From Roseomonas indoligenes (GTDB lineage: Bacteria > Pseudomonadota > Alphaproteobacteria > Acetobacterales > Acetobacteraceae), in assembly GCF_017813365.1 (NCBI RefSeq), contig NZ_JAGIZA010000002.1:62001-126000 (forward strand): a stretch of DNA of 64,000 bases, read 5' to 3'. Under the pieces are notes generated by a model that did no database searches, was not told where the DNA came from, and saw only the letters and a program-made list of their open reading frames with translations. The position numbers and the translations under genes are program-made. Positions within the stretch are counted from its first letter, which is position 1, and the number at the start of each line of letters is the position of its first letter. Below, in pieces: positions 1-8,281 of the stretch.

Positions 1-1
1 G

Positions 2-1771
2 ATCCCACGCACGGTGGAGGACAAGCTCTCCGAACGCCTCTCCGCCCGCGACTTCGGGGCGACCGGGAACGGCGTGGCCGATGACGGCCCGGCGCTGCAG
101 GCGGCGATGAACGCGGCGGCCGCCTCGGGCAAGTTCCTGGACATCGGAGAGGGAACCTTTCGCACCACCATCCCGCTGACCCTTCCGGGTGCCGCCGCGG
201 GCCTCTCCATGCGGGGTGCCATCCTCTATGCCGGCGCGGGCGGGGAGGCGGCGCTGACGCTCGGTGACGGCGGCAACGTGCGGAACCGCGCGAAGATCTA
301 CCAGGGGCTGCGGGTGCTGCGCGCCGGTCTCTCCTCCTGGGAGGATGAGCGGGACGTCGGCATCCTCATCCGGAACCAGGACTCCGGCTTGATCGACATC
401 CGCCAAGTGGAGATGTTCACCATCGGCGTGCAGACCCTGGGCGTGGAGCGCGGCTTCGAGGACAGCGTGCTCTATCTCGGCCGCATCGTGGACAACCGCT
501 ACGGGCTTGATGTGCGGACGGCGAGCGCGGCGGCGTGGAACACCTCGGTGCGCTACTACGGCGGGCACTTCGCCATGTCGCTGGCGACCTATCCCGACAA
601 GGACCGCTACGGCATCCGGCTCTCCGCCGCGCCCGGCGCTTATGTCGCGCACAACCGTCACGTCTTCGATGGGCCGGCCTTCGAGCTGCAGGCGCGGGAC
701 CGGCCGATTGACGGGATCCCCTTCCTGATCGGGGTGAACTCGCGCGCGGTGGTGGCCCGCAACATCCGCATGGAGGGCTGCGACGCCTTCGTGGCCCGCC
801 ACACCGCCGGCGCGCAGGATCACCTCTACGAGGTGGCCTGGGCCAGCCAGGCCTATGGCGTGGACATCGACTACACGGCCACGGCGACCCGCGTTGGCAG
901 CGTGGTGCGCTGCTTGCACCAGGCGGCGGCGCACCGGGAATCAACCCGAACGCTGGCGGAGGTGCCGAATCTGCGCGCGGCCGCGATCCGGTGGAACGCG
1001 GCGGAGATCGGCTTCGAGAAGCTGGCCTGCCTCTCCACCAATGTCGGCAACGCGCCAACCCTGCTACCGCAATTCGCCTTCCAGGCGCTGGACAGCTATG
1101 TGCTGACGGATCGCGGCGTGATCCTGCCGGGTGGGCGTGGCCTCGGCTTCGTGGTGGATGCGCGGAAGTGCAAGGAGTTCGCACTGGCCGTCGATGCCGA
1201 CGACCCCCGCATGATCATCCAGTGCTTCGGCGCGGGGAACGCGCTGCTGACGGCGGCAGACGGGGTGATGGTCCGGGCCTCCGGCATGTCGCTGACCTAT
1301 GTGGACGGGCCGCGATGGTGGCAGGGCAATGCGGACAGCAACGACGCCGGGCTGACGCGGCTGCAGGTGGTGCGGCTGGCGCCGCAGGTGCAGACCGCGA
1401 TCATCGGCGTGGCGCGCGTGGGCACGGATTACGAGGTGCGGAGCATGCGCTTGGCCTGCGACCCCTCACAGAGCCCGGCGGTGCTCTACGGCACGCCGGA
1501 GCTGCCGCACGGCGCGCGGGAACTGAAGGCTGAGATGGCCTGGGACCCGCCCTCCATCGCGGCGGGCGGCTCGGCCTCGCTCAATGTGCCCTGCACGGGG
1601 GTGCGGCCCGGCGACTTCGTGCAGGCGGCCTTCAGCCTTTCCTCGTCGGGCGTGATGTTCCTCGCGCAGGTCGGCGCGCAGGACGTGATCACCGTCACGG
1701 CCTGGAACCGCAGCGCGGCGGCGATCGACCTGAACGCGGGCACGGTGCGCGTGCGGGCGGTGAAGTCTTGA
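2..1771 (+). CDS. Phage tail-spike / pectate-lyase-fold protein, 5' truncated by window edge
   Basis: The frame is open to the left edge, so the true start lies outside the window; a GTG at 14 is only the first start codon visible. The beginning reads VEDKLSERLSARDFGATGNG, followed by VADDGPALQAAM. This is the 'V-x-DKL-x(n)-V/A-x-DFGA-x-GDG' style junction typical of phage tail fibre and tail-spike proteins that continue into a right-handed beta-helix (pectate-lyase superfamily). The remaining roughly 550 residues are rich in beta-forming, Gly/Asn/Val-rich segments, as expected for a beta-helix with a C-terminal beta domain. Family membership is inferred from the motif and composition; host receptor or polysaccharide target is unknown. 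The next gene starts within the stop codon (TTG at 1768), indicating co-transcription with phage-type genes. Confidence 0.7.
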   Translation: MPRTVEDKLSERLSARDFGATGNGVADDGPALQAAMNAAAASGKFLDIGEGTFRTTIPLTLPGAAAGLSMRGAILYAGAGGEAALTLGDGGNVRNRAKIYQGLRVLRAGLSSWEDERDVGILIRNQDSGLIDIRQVEMFTIGVQTLGVERGFEDSVLYLGRIVDNRYGLDVRTASAAAWNTSVRYYGGHFAMSLATYPDKDRYGIRLSAAPGAYVAHNRHVFDGPAFELQARDRPIDGIPFLIGVNSRAVVARNIRMEGCDAFVARHTAGAQDHLYEVAWASQAYGVDIDYTATATRVGSVVRCLHQAAAHRESTRTLAEVPNLRAAAIRWNAAEIGFEKLACLSTNVGNAPTLLPQFAFQALDSYVLTDRGVILPGGRGLGFVVDARKCKEFALAVDADDPRMIIQCFGAGNALLTAADGVMVRASGMSLTYVDGPRWWQGNADSNDAGLTRLQVVRLAPQVQTAIIGVARVGTDYEVRSMRLACDPSQSPAVLYGTPELPHGARELKAEMAWDPPSIAAGGSASLNVPCTGVRPGDFVQAAFSLSSSGVMFLAQVGAQDVITVTAWNRSAAAIDLNAGTVRVRAVKS

Positions 1772-2073
1772 ACCCGCTGACGCCGGAGGAACTGCACCGC
1801 GCCATCCGCAAGGTGGTGGCGGATTACGAGGCCTTCGTCGCGCGCGGGCCGGCCCCCGGCACGCACGAGGACCCGAAAGCCTTCACCGCCCATCACGCGG
1901 CGGCGCGCTCCGCGCTCGCGCATCTCGAGCACCTGATGAAGCTCGACAAGGGGCAGGTGGAGCCGGACGCGGTGGCGGAAACGGGCGCGCTGATCGCGGA
2001 GGCCCGCCGCTCCATCCAGTTGGCTGAACAGGAAGAAGGCGAGGAGAGACCGGAGGATGACGACGCCGCCTGA
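1768..2073 (+). CDS. Small phage-type protein of unknown function
   Basis: A 101-residue, strongly acidic-tailed protein (C-terminus EEGEERPEDDDAA). It is predicted mainly helical, with heptad-like spacing between residues 50 and 90. The start is TTG at 1768, overlapping the TGA of the tail-spike gene, and the 3' end overlaps the terminase gene by 17 bases, so it is translationally coupled on both sides. I recognise no domain. Position directly before a large terminase would fit a small terminase subunit, but no DNA-binding helix-turn-helix is visible and the length is short for that family. Function therefore stays open. Confidence 0.6.
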   Translation: MNPLTPEELHRAIRKVVADYEAFVARGPAPGTHEDPKAFTAHHAAARSALAHLEHLMKLDKGQVEPDAVAETGALIAEARRSIQLAEQEEGEERPEDDDAA

Positions 2074-3502
2074 TGAGCTCCAGCCCGACTTCCTGGAATT
2101 CCTCTATGCCTGGAACCTGCGCGCCGGGATAAACACCCCCGGCGTGCACCGCCGCGTGGCGCGCTGGCTGATGGCGCGCCAAGCGGGGGAGGACAGGCGC
2201 CTGCTGCTGATGGCGTTCCGCGGCTGCGGCAAGTCCACCCTGGTGGGGCTGTGGTGCGCCTGGCGCCTCTCCGTGCAGCCGGAGCTCCGCATCCTCGTGC
2301 TCGCCGCCGATCACGCGCTGGCGGCGCGCATGGTGGCGACGGTGCGCAGGATCGTGGAGCGCCACCCGCTCTGCCGCCATCTCCTCGGCGGCGACGGGAT
2401 GTGGGCCACGGACCGCTTCACCGTGCGCCGCAAGGGTGCCATCCGCGAGCCCTCCATGCTCGCCCAGGGCATCGGCGGCAACGTGACGGGATCGCGGGCC
2501 GAGCTGATCGTCTGCGACGACGTGGAGGTTGCGGGGAACTGCGATACGCCCGGCAAGCGGGAGGAGCTGCGCGAGCGGCTCTCCGAGTGCGAGTTCATCC
2601 TGACGCCGGGCGGCACCATCCTCTTCGTCGGCACGCCACACTGCGCGGAGAGCCTCTACGCGCCGGCTGAGGCGGAGGGCGCTTACCTCGCCACCTATCG
2701 GCGCCTCCGCATCCCCGTGATGAACACGGGCGGCCGCAGCGCCTGGCCGGAACGCTTCCCGCGCGAGATGATCCGCGCCCTGCAGGACCGCGTGGGGCCG
2801 CTGCAGTTCCGGCGGCAGATGATGCTGGAATGCGCCTCCTCCGGCGCCGCGCGGCTCGATCCCGCGCTTCTCGTCCGCTACGGCGAGGAGCCGAACTACC
2901 GCGAGGCGAACGGGCGGCCCGTCCTCTCCCTGCTCGGGCGCCGCCTCGTCTCCGGCGGCGGCTTCTGGGATCCCGCCTATGGGCGGGAAGGGAAGGGGGA
3001 TGCCAGCGTTCTCGCCGCCACCTTCTGCGACGGGGAGGGCAACCACTACCTGCACCGCTTGGCCTACATCACCCAGGACCCTGAGGCGCAGCCCGATCCC
3101 GCCACGCAGCAGTGCCGCCGCGTGGCGCAGATCGCGAAGGAGCTGTTGCTGCCGGTGGTGCGGGTGGAGACGAACGGGATCGGCAAGTTCCTGCCGCCCC
3201 TTCTGCGGCGGGAGATGGCGCGCGCCGGCGCGGCCTGCACCGTGATGGAATACCACAGCCACAAGGCGAAGCACGAGCGCATCCTCGGCGCGCTGGACCC
3301 GGTGATGGCCGCGCGCCGCCTGCACGCGCATGAGGCGGTGTTCCGAACGGCCTTCCCGCAGGAAATGATGGAGTGGAAGCCCGGCACGGCGGGCGTGCGG
3401 GACGATGCGCTGGACGCCGTGGCGGGCTGCCTTCTGGCGGAGCCGGTGCGGATGCCCGGGCTTCCCCCGGCGCCGCGCGGGGCGTCCTGGCGGGGTGCCT
3501 GA
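2057..3502 (+). CDS. Phage terminase large subunit (TerL)
   Basis: 481 residues, the normal size of TerL. It is the DNA-packaging motor: an N-terminal ATPase and a C-terminal RNase H-like nuclease that cuts phage DNA. Visible motifs are a Walker A (RGCGKST, residues 55-61), a Walker B with catalytic acidic residue (LIVCDDVE, 150-157) and a coupling-type segment ILFVGTPH (188-195). The nuclease acidic residues are D305 in GGFWDPAYG, E371 in RVETNG, and the C-terminal DDALDAVAG (449-457). All key residues are present, so the gene looks intact. It lies in one coupled block with the tail-spike-like gene. No portal or capsid gene follows, which is unusual for an intact packaging module and suggests a rearranged or remnant prophage. 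Confidence 0.9.
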   Translation: MTTPPDELQPDFLEFLYAWNLRAGINTPGVHRRVARWLMARQAGEDRRLLLMAFRGCGKSTLVGLWCAWRLSVQPELRILVLAADHALAARMVATVRRIVERHPLCRHLLGGDGMWATDRFTVRRKGAIREPSMLAQGIGGNVTGSRAELIVCDDVEVAGNCDTPGKREELRERLSECEFILTPGGTILFVGTPHCAESLYAPAEAEGAYLATYRRLRIPVMNTGGRSAWPERFPREMIRALQDRVGPLQFRRQMMLECASSGAARLDPALLVRYGEEPNYREANGRPVLSLLGRRLVSGGGFWDPAYGREGKGDASVLAATFCDGEGNHYLHRLAYITQDPEAQPDPATQQCRRVAQIAKELLLPVVRVETNGIGKFLPPLLRREMARAGAACTVMEYHSHKAKHERILGALDPVMAARRLHAHEAVFRTAFPQEMMEWKPGTAGVRDDALDAVAGCLLAEPVRMPGLPPAPRGASWRGA

Positions 3503-3509
3503 AGGCGTT

Positions 3510-3731
3510 TCAGGCCGCGGACTTCTTCAGCACCTCGCTCGCGTGCCGGGCCGCGCCCGCCCCGGTCATCTCGAAACGCCCGGGCGCCACCTCCTCGGCG
3601 AAGCCCATCCCGCAGAGGCGGCGCAGGCAGGCCTCGTCCGGCAGCCCCGCCGGGCGGGTTCCGCCATGCGTCAGGAATAGGCGGTGAAGGGCCGCCCGGC
3701 AGCAGGTCTCAAGATACGGCTCGTTCCACAT
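3510..3731 (-). CDS. Small hypothetical protein, winged-helix-like
   Basis: 73 residues starting MWNEPYLETCCRAALHRLF and ending MTGAGAARHASEVLKKSAA. The arrangement (helix, helix, then 'G-F-A-x-E-x-APGRF-x-MT-x-x-G-x-x-RHA') resembles a small winged-helix module with a terminal beta-wing and helix. This is a structural impression only. It is convergent with the terminase and is the only minus-strand gene in the phage block. The chosen ATG is the start that gives a compact protein; the open frame runs further upstream but that part reads as low-complexity shadow. Function unknown. Confidence 0.5.
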   Translation of the reverse strand: MWNEPYLETCCRAALHRLFLTHGGTRPAGLPDEACLRRLCGMGFAEEVAPGRFEMTGAGAARHASEVLKKSAA

Positions 3732-3830
3732 CGCCCGCTCAAAGCACCCCTCGCCCCGCCCCGGCAAGTCGGGGCGGGGCACCACCGCTTCAACCCCGGC
3801 TGTTCCGGCCCCTGGCCCGAAGGAGGACCC

Positions 3831-4211
3831 ATGCCGTCCTTTTCCCCCGATCCCCAGTGGATCTCCGCCGCGGTGGAGACCCCGCTCATGGCGGTGCTGG
3901 CCTGGATGCTGCACTCGCTTCGCCGCAGCATCGCGCAGCCGCCCGAGATCCTGCCGCCCTCGCCCCCACCCCTGGCGACCCAGCCCGGCTCCGAGGCCAC
4001 CCAGCAGCACGCGGCGCTGGAGCGGACGCGGGACGACCTGGCCGCCTTCAAGCTGGAGGTGGCGCGCACCTACGTCCCCCTTTCCCTCATCCGCGACGTG
4101 GACGGGCGCCTGACCGCGCACCTCATCCGCATCGAGCAGAAGCTCGACGAGGCCACGCGCGCCGCCCACAGCACCGCCGCCCAGATGCGCGTGCTCGCCG
4201 AGGACCGCTGA
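3831..4211 (+). CDS. Phage-type hypothetical protein with membrane segment and coiled coil
   Basis: 127 residues. The start at 3831 is set by a near-perfect ribosome binding site (AAGGAGG, 4 bases upstream). Residues 10-28 (WISAAVETPLMAVLAWMLHSL) form a possible membrane helix or amphipathic anchor. A proline-rich linker follows (about 37-50), then a helical, charged C-terminal half with heptad-like spacing (ALERTRDDLAAFKLEVARTY through IEQKLDEATRAA). Such small anchored coiled-coil proteins often sit next to lysis genes in prophages; here the next gene, 4 bases downstream, is a cell-wall hydrolase. A role in lysis (holin or spanin-like) is possible but not shown. Confidence 0.65.
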   Translation: MPSFSPDPQWISAAVETPLMAVLAWMLHSLRRSIAQPPEILPPSPPPLATQPGSEATQQHAALERTRDDLAAFKLEVARTYVPLSLIRDVDGRLTAHLIRIEQKLDEATRAAHSTAAQMRVLAEDR

Positions 4212-4215
4212 CGAC

Positions 4216-4722
4216 ATGGATGCCACCGATATCCTGGCCCGGACCCTTTACGCCGAGGCCGGGCGCCGCCCCGTGCGGGCGATCGAGGCCCTGGCGGCGC
4301 TGGCCGTGAATCGCGCCCGCGCCGCCGTGCCCCGCCCGCCCCGCACCCCCGGGGCGGCGCCCTTCGCCCGCGGCGGCCATGCCCGCCTGCCGGAACCGGG
4401 CGCGCGAGAAATCGCCGCGATCTGCCGCGACCCCTTCCTCTTCCCCAGCCACAACCCGCGCCATACTGCCCACACGCTGTTGCAAGCGCCGCCGGTGGCC
4501 GACCCGGCCCTGGCGATCTGCCGCCGGATCGCCGTTCGCGCGATCTGCGGCACCCTGGGCGACCCCACGGGCGGCGCGACCCACTGGCACCCGTCCGAGG
4601 ACCTGCCCGCCTGGGCCGTGGCGCAAATGCCGGTAGAGGAGGTTGGCGGGCTGCTCTTCTACCGCCTGGACACCGGCGCCCGCCCGGCCGCCCCGGCCGC
4701 GCCCGCGCTGGTGGCCGCCTGA
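4216..4722 (+). CDS. Cell-wall hydrolase, SleB-like (Hydrolase_2 family)
   Basis: 168 residues. It matches the SleB-like lytic transglycosylase/hydrolase domain: LARTLYAEAGRRPVRAIEAL with the catalytic glutamate at position 14, the 'A-V-N-R' helix (30-33), and the signature GDPTGGATHWH (115-125). The family usually has a tyrosine after THW/THF; here the residue is histidine. It cleaves peptidoglycan and in this setting is most likely the phage endolysin. There is no signal peptide, which agrees with a holin-dependent lysin. It ends the phage-like block; the next gene is an ordinary chromosomal DUF952 protein. Confidence 0.82.
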   Translation: MDATDILARTLYAEAGRRPVRAIEALAALAVNRARAAVPRPPRTPGAAPFARGGHARLPEPGAREIAAICRDPFLFPSHNPRHTAHTLLQAPPVADPALAICRRIAVRAICGTLGDPTGGATHWHPSEDLPAWAVAQMPVEEVGGLLFYRLDTGARPAAPAAPALVAA

Positions 4723-4760
4723 TGCTGGACGCCGGCCCCTCGCCGCGCTTGAAGCGGGGC

Positions 4761-5129
4761 ATGACCGCCGCGCCCGAGCCCCTGATCCATACGCTGATGC
4801 GCGGCGCCGACTGGCGCGCCGCCCAGGCCGCCGGCGCCTATCACGGCAGCGCCGACGACCGGCGCGACGGCTTCCTGCACTTCTCCAGCGCCGCCCAACT
4901 GCGCGCCAGCGCCGCGAAGCACCGTGCCGGCGAGCCCGACCTTTGGCTCGTCAGCGCCGAGAGCGCCGCCCTGGGCGAGGCCCTGCGCTGGGAACCGGCC
5001 GCCGGCGGCAAACGACCCGGCCTCTTTCCCCACCTCTACGCGCCGCTGCCGCTCACCGCCGTGCGCGGTGCCGTCTTCCTGCCGTTGGACGAGGACGGCC
5101 TGCACCGCTTCCCTGCCTGGGTGCCCTAG
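4761..5129 (+). CDS. DUF952 family protein
   Basis: About 122 residues from the ATG at 4761; an upstream ATG at 4722, overlapping the hydrolase stop codon, would add 13 residues of poor conservation (LDAGPSPRLKRG). Typical DUF952 features are present: an opening IHTLMRGADWRAAQAAGAYHGSA, the central DGFLHFSSAAQL, LWLVS, and the terminal FPHLYAPLPLTAV. The family resembles ADP-ribosyltransferase or glutathione S-transferase-associated small domains, and its activity is not established. It stands alone, convergent with the EamA exporter gene. Confidence 0.8.
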   Translation: MTAAPEPLIHTLMRGADWRAAQAAGAYHGSADDRRDGFLHFSSAAQLRASAAKHRAGEPDLWLVSAESAALGEALRWEPAAGGKRPGLFPHLYAPLPLTAVRGAVFLPLDEDGLHRFPAWVP

Positions 5130-5135
5130 AGCCGC

Positions 5136-5981
5136 TCAGCGCCGCTGCGCCATCACCCCCGCGAAGGCCACGATCGCGGCCCCCAGCCACACCACGGCCG
5201 GCGGCCAGACCCCCCAGACCAGCACGTCCGCCGCCACGGCGAAGAGCAGCGCGGTGAACTCCAGCGGCGCCAGCCGCCCGGCGCTGGCGTGGCGGAAGGC
5301 CGCCGCCAGCCCCACCATCGCCCCGCCCGCCAGCACGCCGTTGGCCGAGAGGGCCAGCGCATCAGAAAGGCTCGGCGTCCGCCATTCCACCGCCGCCCAG
5401 GGCAGCAGAAGGGGCAGGGCAGGGCCGGCACTCCAGAGCGTCAGCCGCGCCATTCCCGGCTCGTGCCTGAGGCTGCGGTTCATCACCATGATCATGGCGT
5501 GGCAGAGGGAGCCGAAGAGCCCCCAGCCATAGGCGGCCCAGGGCGCCCCGGCCGAGATCCCCGGCGAGAGCGCGACGAGCACGCCCAGGAACCCCACCCC
5601 GCACCAGATCCAGGCCCGCCCGGGCACCGGCTCCTTCAGGATCAGCCGGAACAGCCCCAGCACCATGAAGGGCGCGGTGAAGTAGACGAGGTAGCCCTCT
5701 GCCATCGGCAGGCTGCGGAGCGAGAGGAAGAACCCCGCCCCCGACCCCACCATCAGCGCCGCGCGGAACAGCTGCGCCCGGGGCCGGCGCGAGGTCAGCC
5801 CGGTCGGCCCATCCGCCCGCACCAGCCCCAGCAGCCCCGCCAGCACCAGCAGCGCCAGCAGCACGGCATAGCGGAATGCCAGCACCTGGCTGACATGGTA
5901 GCCGCCCGAGAGAAGCTTCGAGTTGGCGTCCAGCACCGCGAAGAGCGCGAGCGAGCCCAGCAGCAGCAACGGCCCGCGCAA
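5136..5981 (-). CDS. EamA/DMT-family transporter
   Basis: About 281 residues with ten hydrophobic segments arranged as two EamA repeats, the standard drug/metabolite transporter architecture in the inner membrane. The chosen start is a TTG at 5981 preceded by a strong GGGGGAGG site; it places the first membrane segment (GPLLLLGSLALFAVLDA) right at the N-terminus, as usual for the family. Longer versions starting at ATG 6116 or 6131 would add an Ala/Arg-rich leader and overlap the divergent pyrD start. The substrate cannot be told from sequence; the DMT superfamily covers amino acids, nucleotides and drugs. It is divergent from pyrD, with about 120 bases between the two starts. Confidence 0.82.
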   Translation of the reverse strand: MRGPLLLLGSLALFAVLDANSKLLSGGYHVSQVLAFRYAVLLALLVLAGLLGLVRADGPTGLTSRRPRAQLFRAALMVGSGAGFFLSLRSLPMAEGYLVYFTAPFMVLGLFRLILKEPVPGRAWIWCGVGFLGVLVALSPGISAGAPWAAYGWGLFGSLCHAMIMVMNRSLRHEPGMARLTLWSAGPALPLLLPWAAVEWRTPSLSDALALSANGVLAGGAMVGLAAAFRHASAGRLAPLEFTALLFAVAADVLVWGVWPPAVVWLGAAIVAFAGVMAQRR

Positions 5982-6102
5982 GCAGCGCCTCCCCCCGATC
6001 CGGTTCGCGCCGCTTCTCCCCGCCCGCCACGCGCGCGTCAACGCGGCGGGCGGCGCCTCTGGCTCTGGCCCTTCCTGCCGCGCTGCGGCAAAAGCGGCGG
6101 CG

Positions 6103-7161
6103 ATGCTTCCCTCCATCGCCTCAGCCCTCATGCCGCTCGTCCGGGGCCTAGACCCCGAGCGCGCGCACGAGATGGCGCTGCGGGCCCTGCAATTTGGCCT
6201 GGCCGGACGGGACCGGGAAACGGATGACCCAATCCTGGCCCTGCACGCGATGGGGTTGGATTTCCGCAACCCCATTGGCCTTGCCGCCGGCTTTGACAAG
6301 AACGCGGTGGCGGTGCTGCCCCTGATGCGGCTGGGCTTCGGCCTGGTGGAATGCGGCACGGCCACCCCGCGTCCCCAGGCCGGCAACCCGCGCCCCCGCC
6401 TCTTCCGGCTGGAGGAGGACCGCGGCGTCATCAACCGCTTCGGCTTCAACAACGAGGGGATCGAGGCCTATGCGGCGCGGCTGGAGGCACTGCCCCGCCC
6501 GTTGCCCGCCGTGCTGGGCGCCAATATCGGCATCAACAAGGACAGCACGACGCCGGAGGCGGACTACCCCGCCCTCTATCGCCGCGTGGCATCCCTCGCC
6601 GACTACGTGACGATCAACGTCTCCTCCCCCAACACGCCGGGGCTGCGGGACCTTCAGGGCGAGGTCCGCCTCGCCGCCATCCTGGACGCCACCCTCGCGG
6701 CGCGGTCCGAGCTGAAGCGCCGCCCGCCCGTGCTGGTGAAGATCGCGCCCGACCTCGCGGAGGCGGCCGTGGAGGCAATCGTGGGAGCCTGCCTGGACCG
6801 CGACGTCGCCGGCCTCATCGTCTCCAACACCACGATCGCCCGCCCGGCCACGCTGCGCTCCGGCAAGGCGGTGGAGGCCGGGGGCCTGTCCGGCCGACCC
6901 CTCTTCGAGCCCTCCACGGAGCTCCTCCGCCGCATCCACCGCCTCTCGCGCGGGCAGCTGGTGCTCGTCGGCGCGGGTGGGGTGGAGAGCGGCGAGACGG
7001 CCTATGCCAAGATCCGGGCCGGCGCGACGCTGGTGCAGACCTATGCCGGCTTCGCCTATGCCGGCCCCGCCCTCATTCCCCGCATCCGGCGGGACCTCGC
7101 CGCCCTGCTGCGGCGGGACGGGGTGAAGAGCCTCTCGGACGCGATCGGAGCTGACGCCTGA
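6103..7161 (+). CDS. pyrD: Dihydroorotate dehydrogenase (quinone), class 2
   Basis: 352 residues, normal for class 2 PyrD. It oxidises dihydroorotate to orotate with ubiquinone as acceptor, the fourth step of pyrimidine synthesis, attached to the inner membrane by its N-terminal helices. Motifs: GLAAGFDKNA (59-68, Lys66), ECGTATPRPQAGNPRPR, NRFGFNN (111-117), GANIGINKD (139-147), the catalytic serine in NVSSPNTPG (172-180), VLVKIAPDL, SNTT, and the FMN phosphate-binding GAGG. The start is ATG 6103; the frame is open further upstream but lacks homologous sequence there. The stop overlaps the start of the HAD gene by one base, so the two are likely co-translated. Confidence 0.95.
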   Translation: MLPSIASALMPLVRGLDPERAHEMALRALQFGLAGRDRETDDPILALHAMGLDFRNPIGLAAGFDKNAVAVLPLMRLGFGLVECGTATPRPQAGNPRPRLFRLEEDRGVINRFGFNNEGIEAYAARLEALPRPLPAVLGANIGINKDSTTPEADYPALYRRVASLADYVTINVSSPNTPGLRDLQGEVRLAAILDATLAARSELKRRPPVLVKIAPDLAEAAVEAIVGACLDRDVAGLIVSNTTIARPATLRSGKAVEAGGLSGRPLFEPSTELLRRIHRLSRGQLVLVGAGGVESGETAYAKIRAGATLVQTYAGFAYAGPALIPRIRRDLAALLRRDGVKSLSDAIGADA

Positions 7162-8018
7162 TGGAGATCCTCGACGGCGTGGCGGGCCTTGCCGCCCGCT
7201 ACCGCGGCTTCGTGCTGGACCTCTGGGGCGTCGTGCATGACGGGCAGGCCGCCTTCCCCGGCGTGGCCGAAGCGCTGGCCCGCATGAAGGCATCCGGCGC
7301 CCGCATCGTCTTCCTCTCCAACGCCCCGCGCCGGTCCCACGTGATCGAGGCGCAGCTGACGCGCTTCGGCGTGGACCGCGCCCTCTACGACCACGCCATG
7401 TCCTCCGGCGAGATCACGTGGCGGATGCTGCGGGACCGCACCCACCCCTTCATCCAGCCGCTCGGCACCCGCGCCATGTTCATCGGCACCGCGCGCGACC
7501 ACTCCGTGGTGGAAGACCTCGGCATCACCCTGACGGACCGGGCAGAGGAGGCCGACTGGCTCCTCAACACCGGCCCCGACCCCGAGGGGGCCCGGGCGGG
7601 CGTCACGGCCTTCGAACCCGCCCTGCAAGCCGCCCTCGCGCGCGACCTGCCCATGATCTGCGTGAACCCGGACCGCGAGGTGGTCGTGGGCGGCCGCCGT
7701 ATCATCTGCGCTGGCGCCCTTTCCGAGCGCTACGCCGCGCTTGGCGGCCGCACGCTGGAAATCGGCAAGCCCGACCCGGACGCCTACGAGCCCGTGCTGC
7801 AGCTGCTGGACCTGCCACGCGACCAGGTGGTGGCCATCGGCGACAGCCCGCATACCGACCTGGCGGGCGCCCAGGCAGCAGGCCTGGACGCGGTCTGGGC
7901 CCTGGGCGGGCTGGCGGCCGAGGAAGGCCTGGCTGACGCCGATTCGGCCACCCTGGTCGCCCGCGCGACCGCTGAAGGCGTTTCCCCGATCGCCGCGTTG
8001 CGCGCCTTGCGCTGGTAG
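7161..8018 (+). CDS. HAD-superfamily class IIA hydrolase, TIGR01459 type
   Basis: 285 residues. Motif I is FVLDLWGVVHDG, with the nucleophile Asp20; the second Asp of the usual DxD is replaced by Trp, a pattern I recall from the TIGR01459 subgroup. Motif II is FLSNAPRRS, motif III is the Lys of EIGKPDPDAYEPVL, and motif IV is VVAIGDSPHTDLAGAQAAG. The C2-type cap between motifs II and III puts it with NagD/phosphoglycolate-phosphatase-like enzymes. The substrate is unknown; a phosphorylated metabolite is expected. Coupling to pyrD (ATG inside TGA) hints at nucleotide-phosphate housekeeping, but this is weak inference. Followed by a palindromic repeat element. Confidence 0.85.
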   Translation: MEILDGVAGLAARYRGFVLDLWGVVHDGQAAFPGVAEALARMKASGARIVFLSNAPRRSHVIEAQLTRFGVDRALYDHAMSSGEITWRMLRDRTHPFIQPLGTRAMFIGTARDHSVVEDLGITLTDRAEEADWLLNTGPDPEGARAGVTAFEPALQAALARDLPMICVNPDREVVVGGRRIICAGALSERYAALGGRTLEIGKPDPDAYEPVLQLLDLPRDQVVAIGDSPHTDLAGAQAAGLDAVWALGGLAAEEGLADADSATLVARATAEGVSPIAALRALRW

Positions 8019-8026
8019 TTCTCGTG

Positions 8027-8260
8027 GCCTCAGGAGGAGAGAAGGAATTCTCTTTCCCTGGACCCCCTCTCATCTTCTTCTATCGGGCTGCCGCGGAGTG
8101 CTTCGCTGGCGATTGACAGCGCGGCTCGGGCTGACACGGTGTCACTCAGCCCTTCAGCGCCGCCCTTCGATCATCGCATCCGCGGCAGCCCAGGGTAGGT
8201 CCAGGAGCCTCAGGCTCCTGGCGGAGGGTCCAGGGAGGCAGAGCTTCCCTGGGGCCACAA
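8027..8260. repeat. REP-type palindromic element (REPIN-like or MITE-like), between HAD gene and lipoprotein gene
   Basis: The 263-base gap 8019-8281 holds no gene but a nested inverted structure. Outer arms: a GGGTCCAGGGA-containing unit at about 8226-8256 and its inverted, diverged copy at about 8037-8067. Middle arms: GGGCTGCCGCGGA (8085-8097) and its exact reverse complement (8179-8191). Centre: an imperfect hairpin around GGGCTGACAC/GTGTCACTCAGCCC (8128-8152). A further perfect hairpin, CCAGGAGCCT/AGGCTCCTGG, lies at 8201-8220. Two inverted REP units around a spacer is the REPIN architecture. Without a genome search, copy number is unknown. Confidence 0.65.
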
Positions 8261-8281
8261 GCACCAATCGCTCAGATCGCC

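Noticed and set aside
6104-6452. N-terminal extension of the EamA transporter
   Set aside because: It would run through the pyrD start and encode Arg/Ser-rich shadow sequence; the TTG at 5981 has a strong ribosome site and places the first helix correctly.
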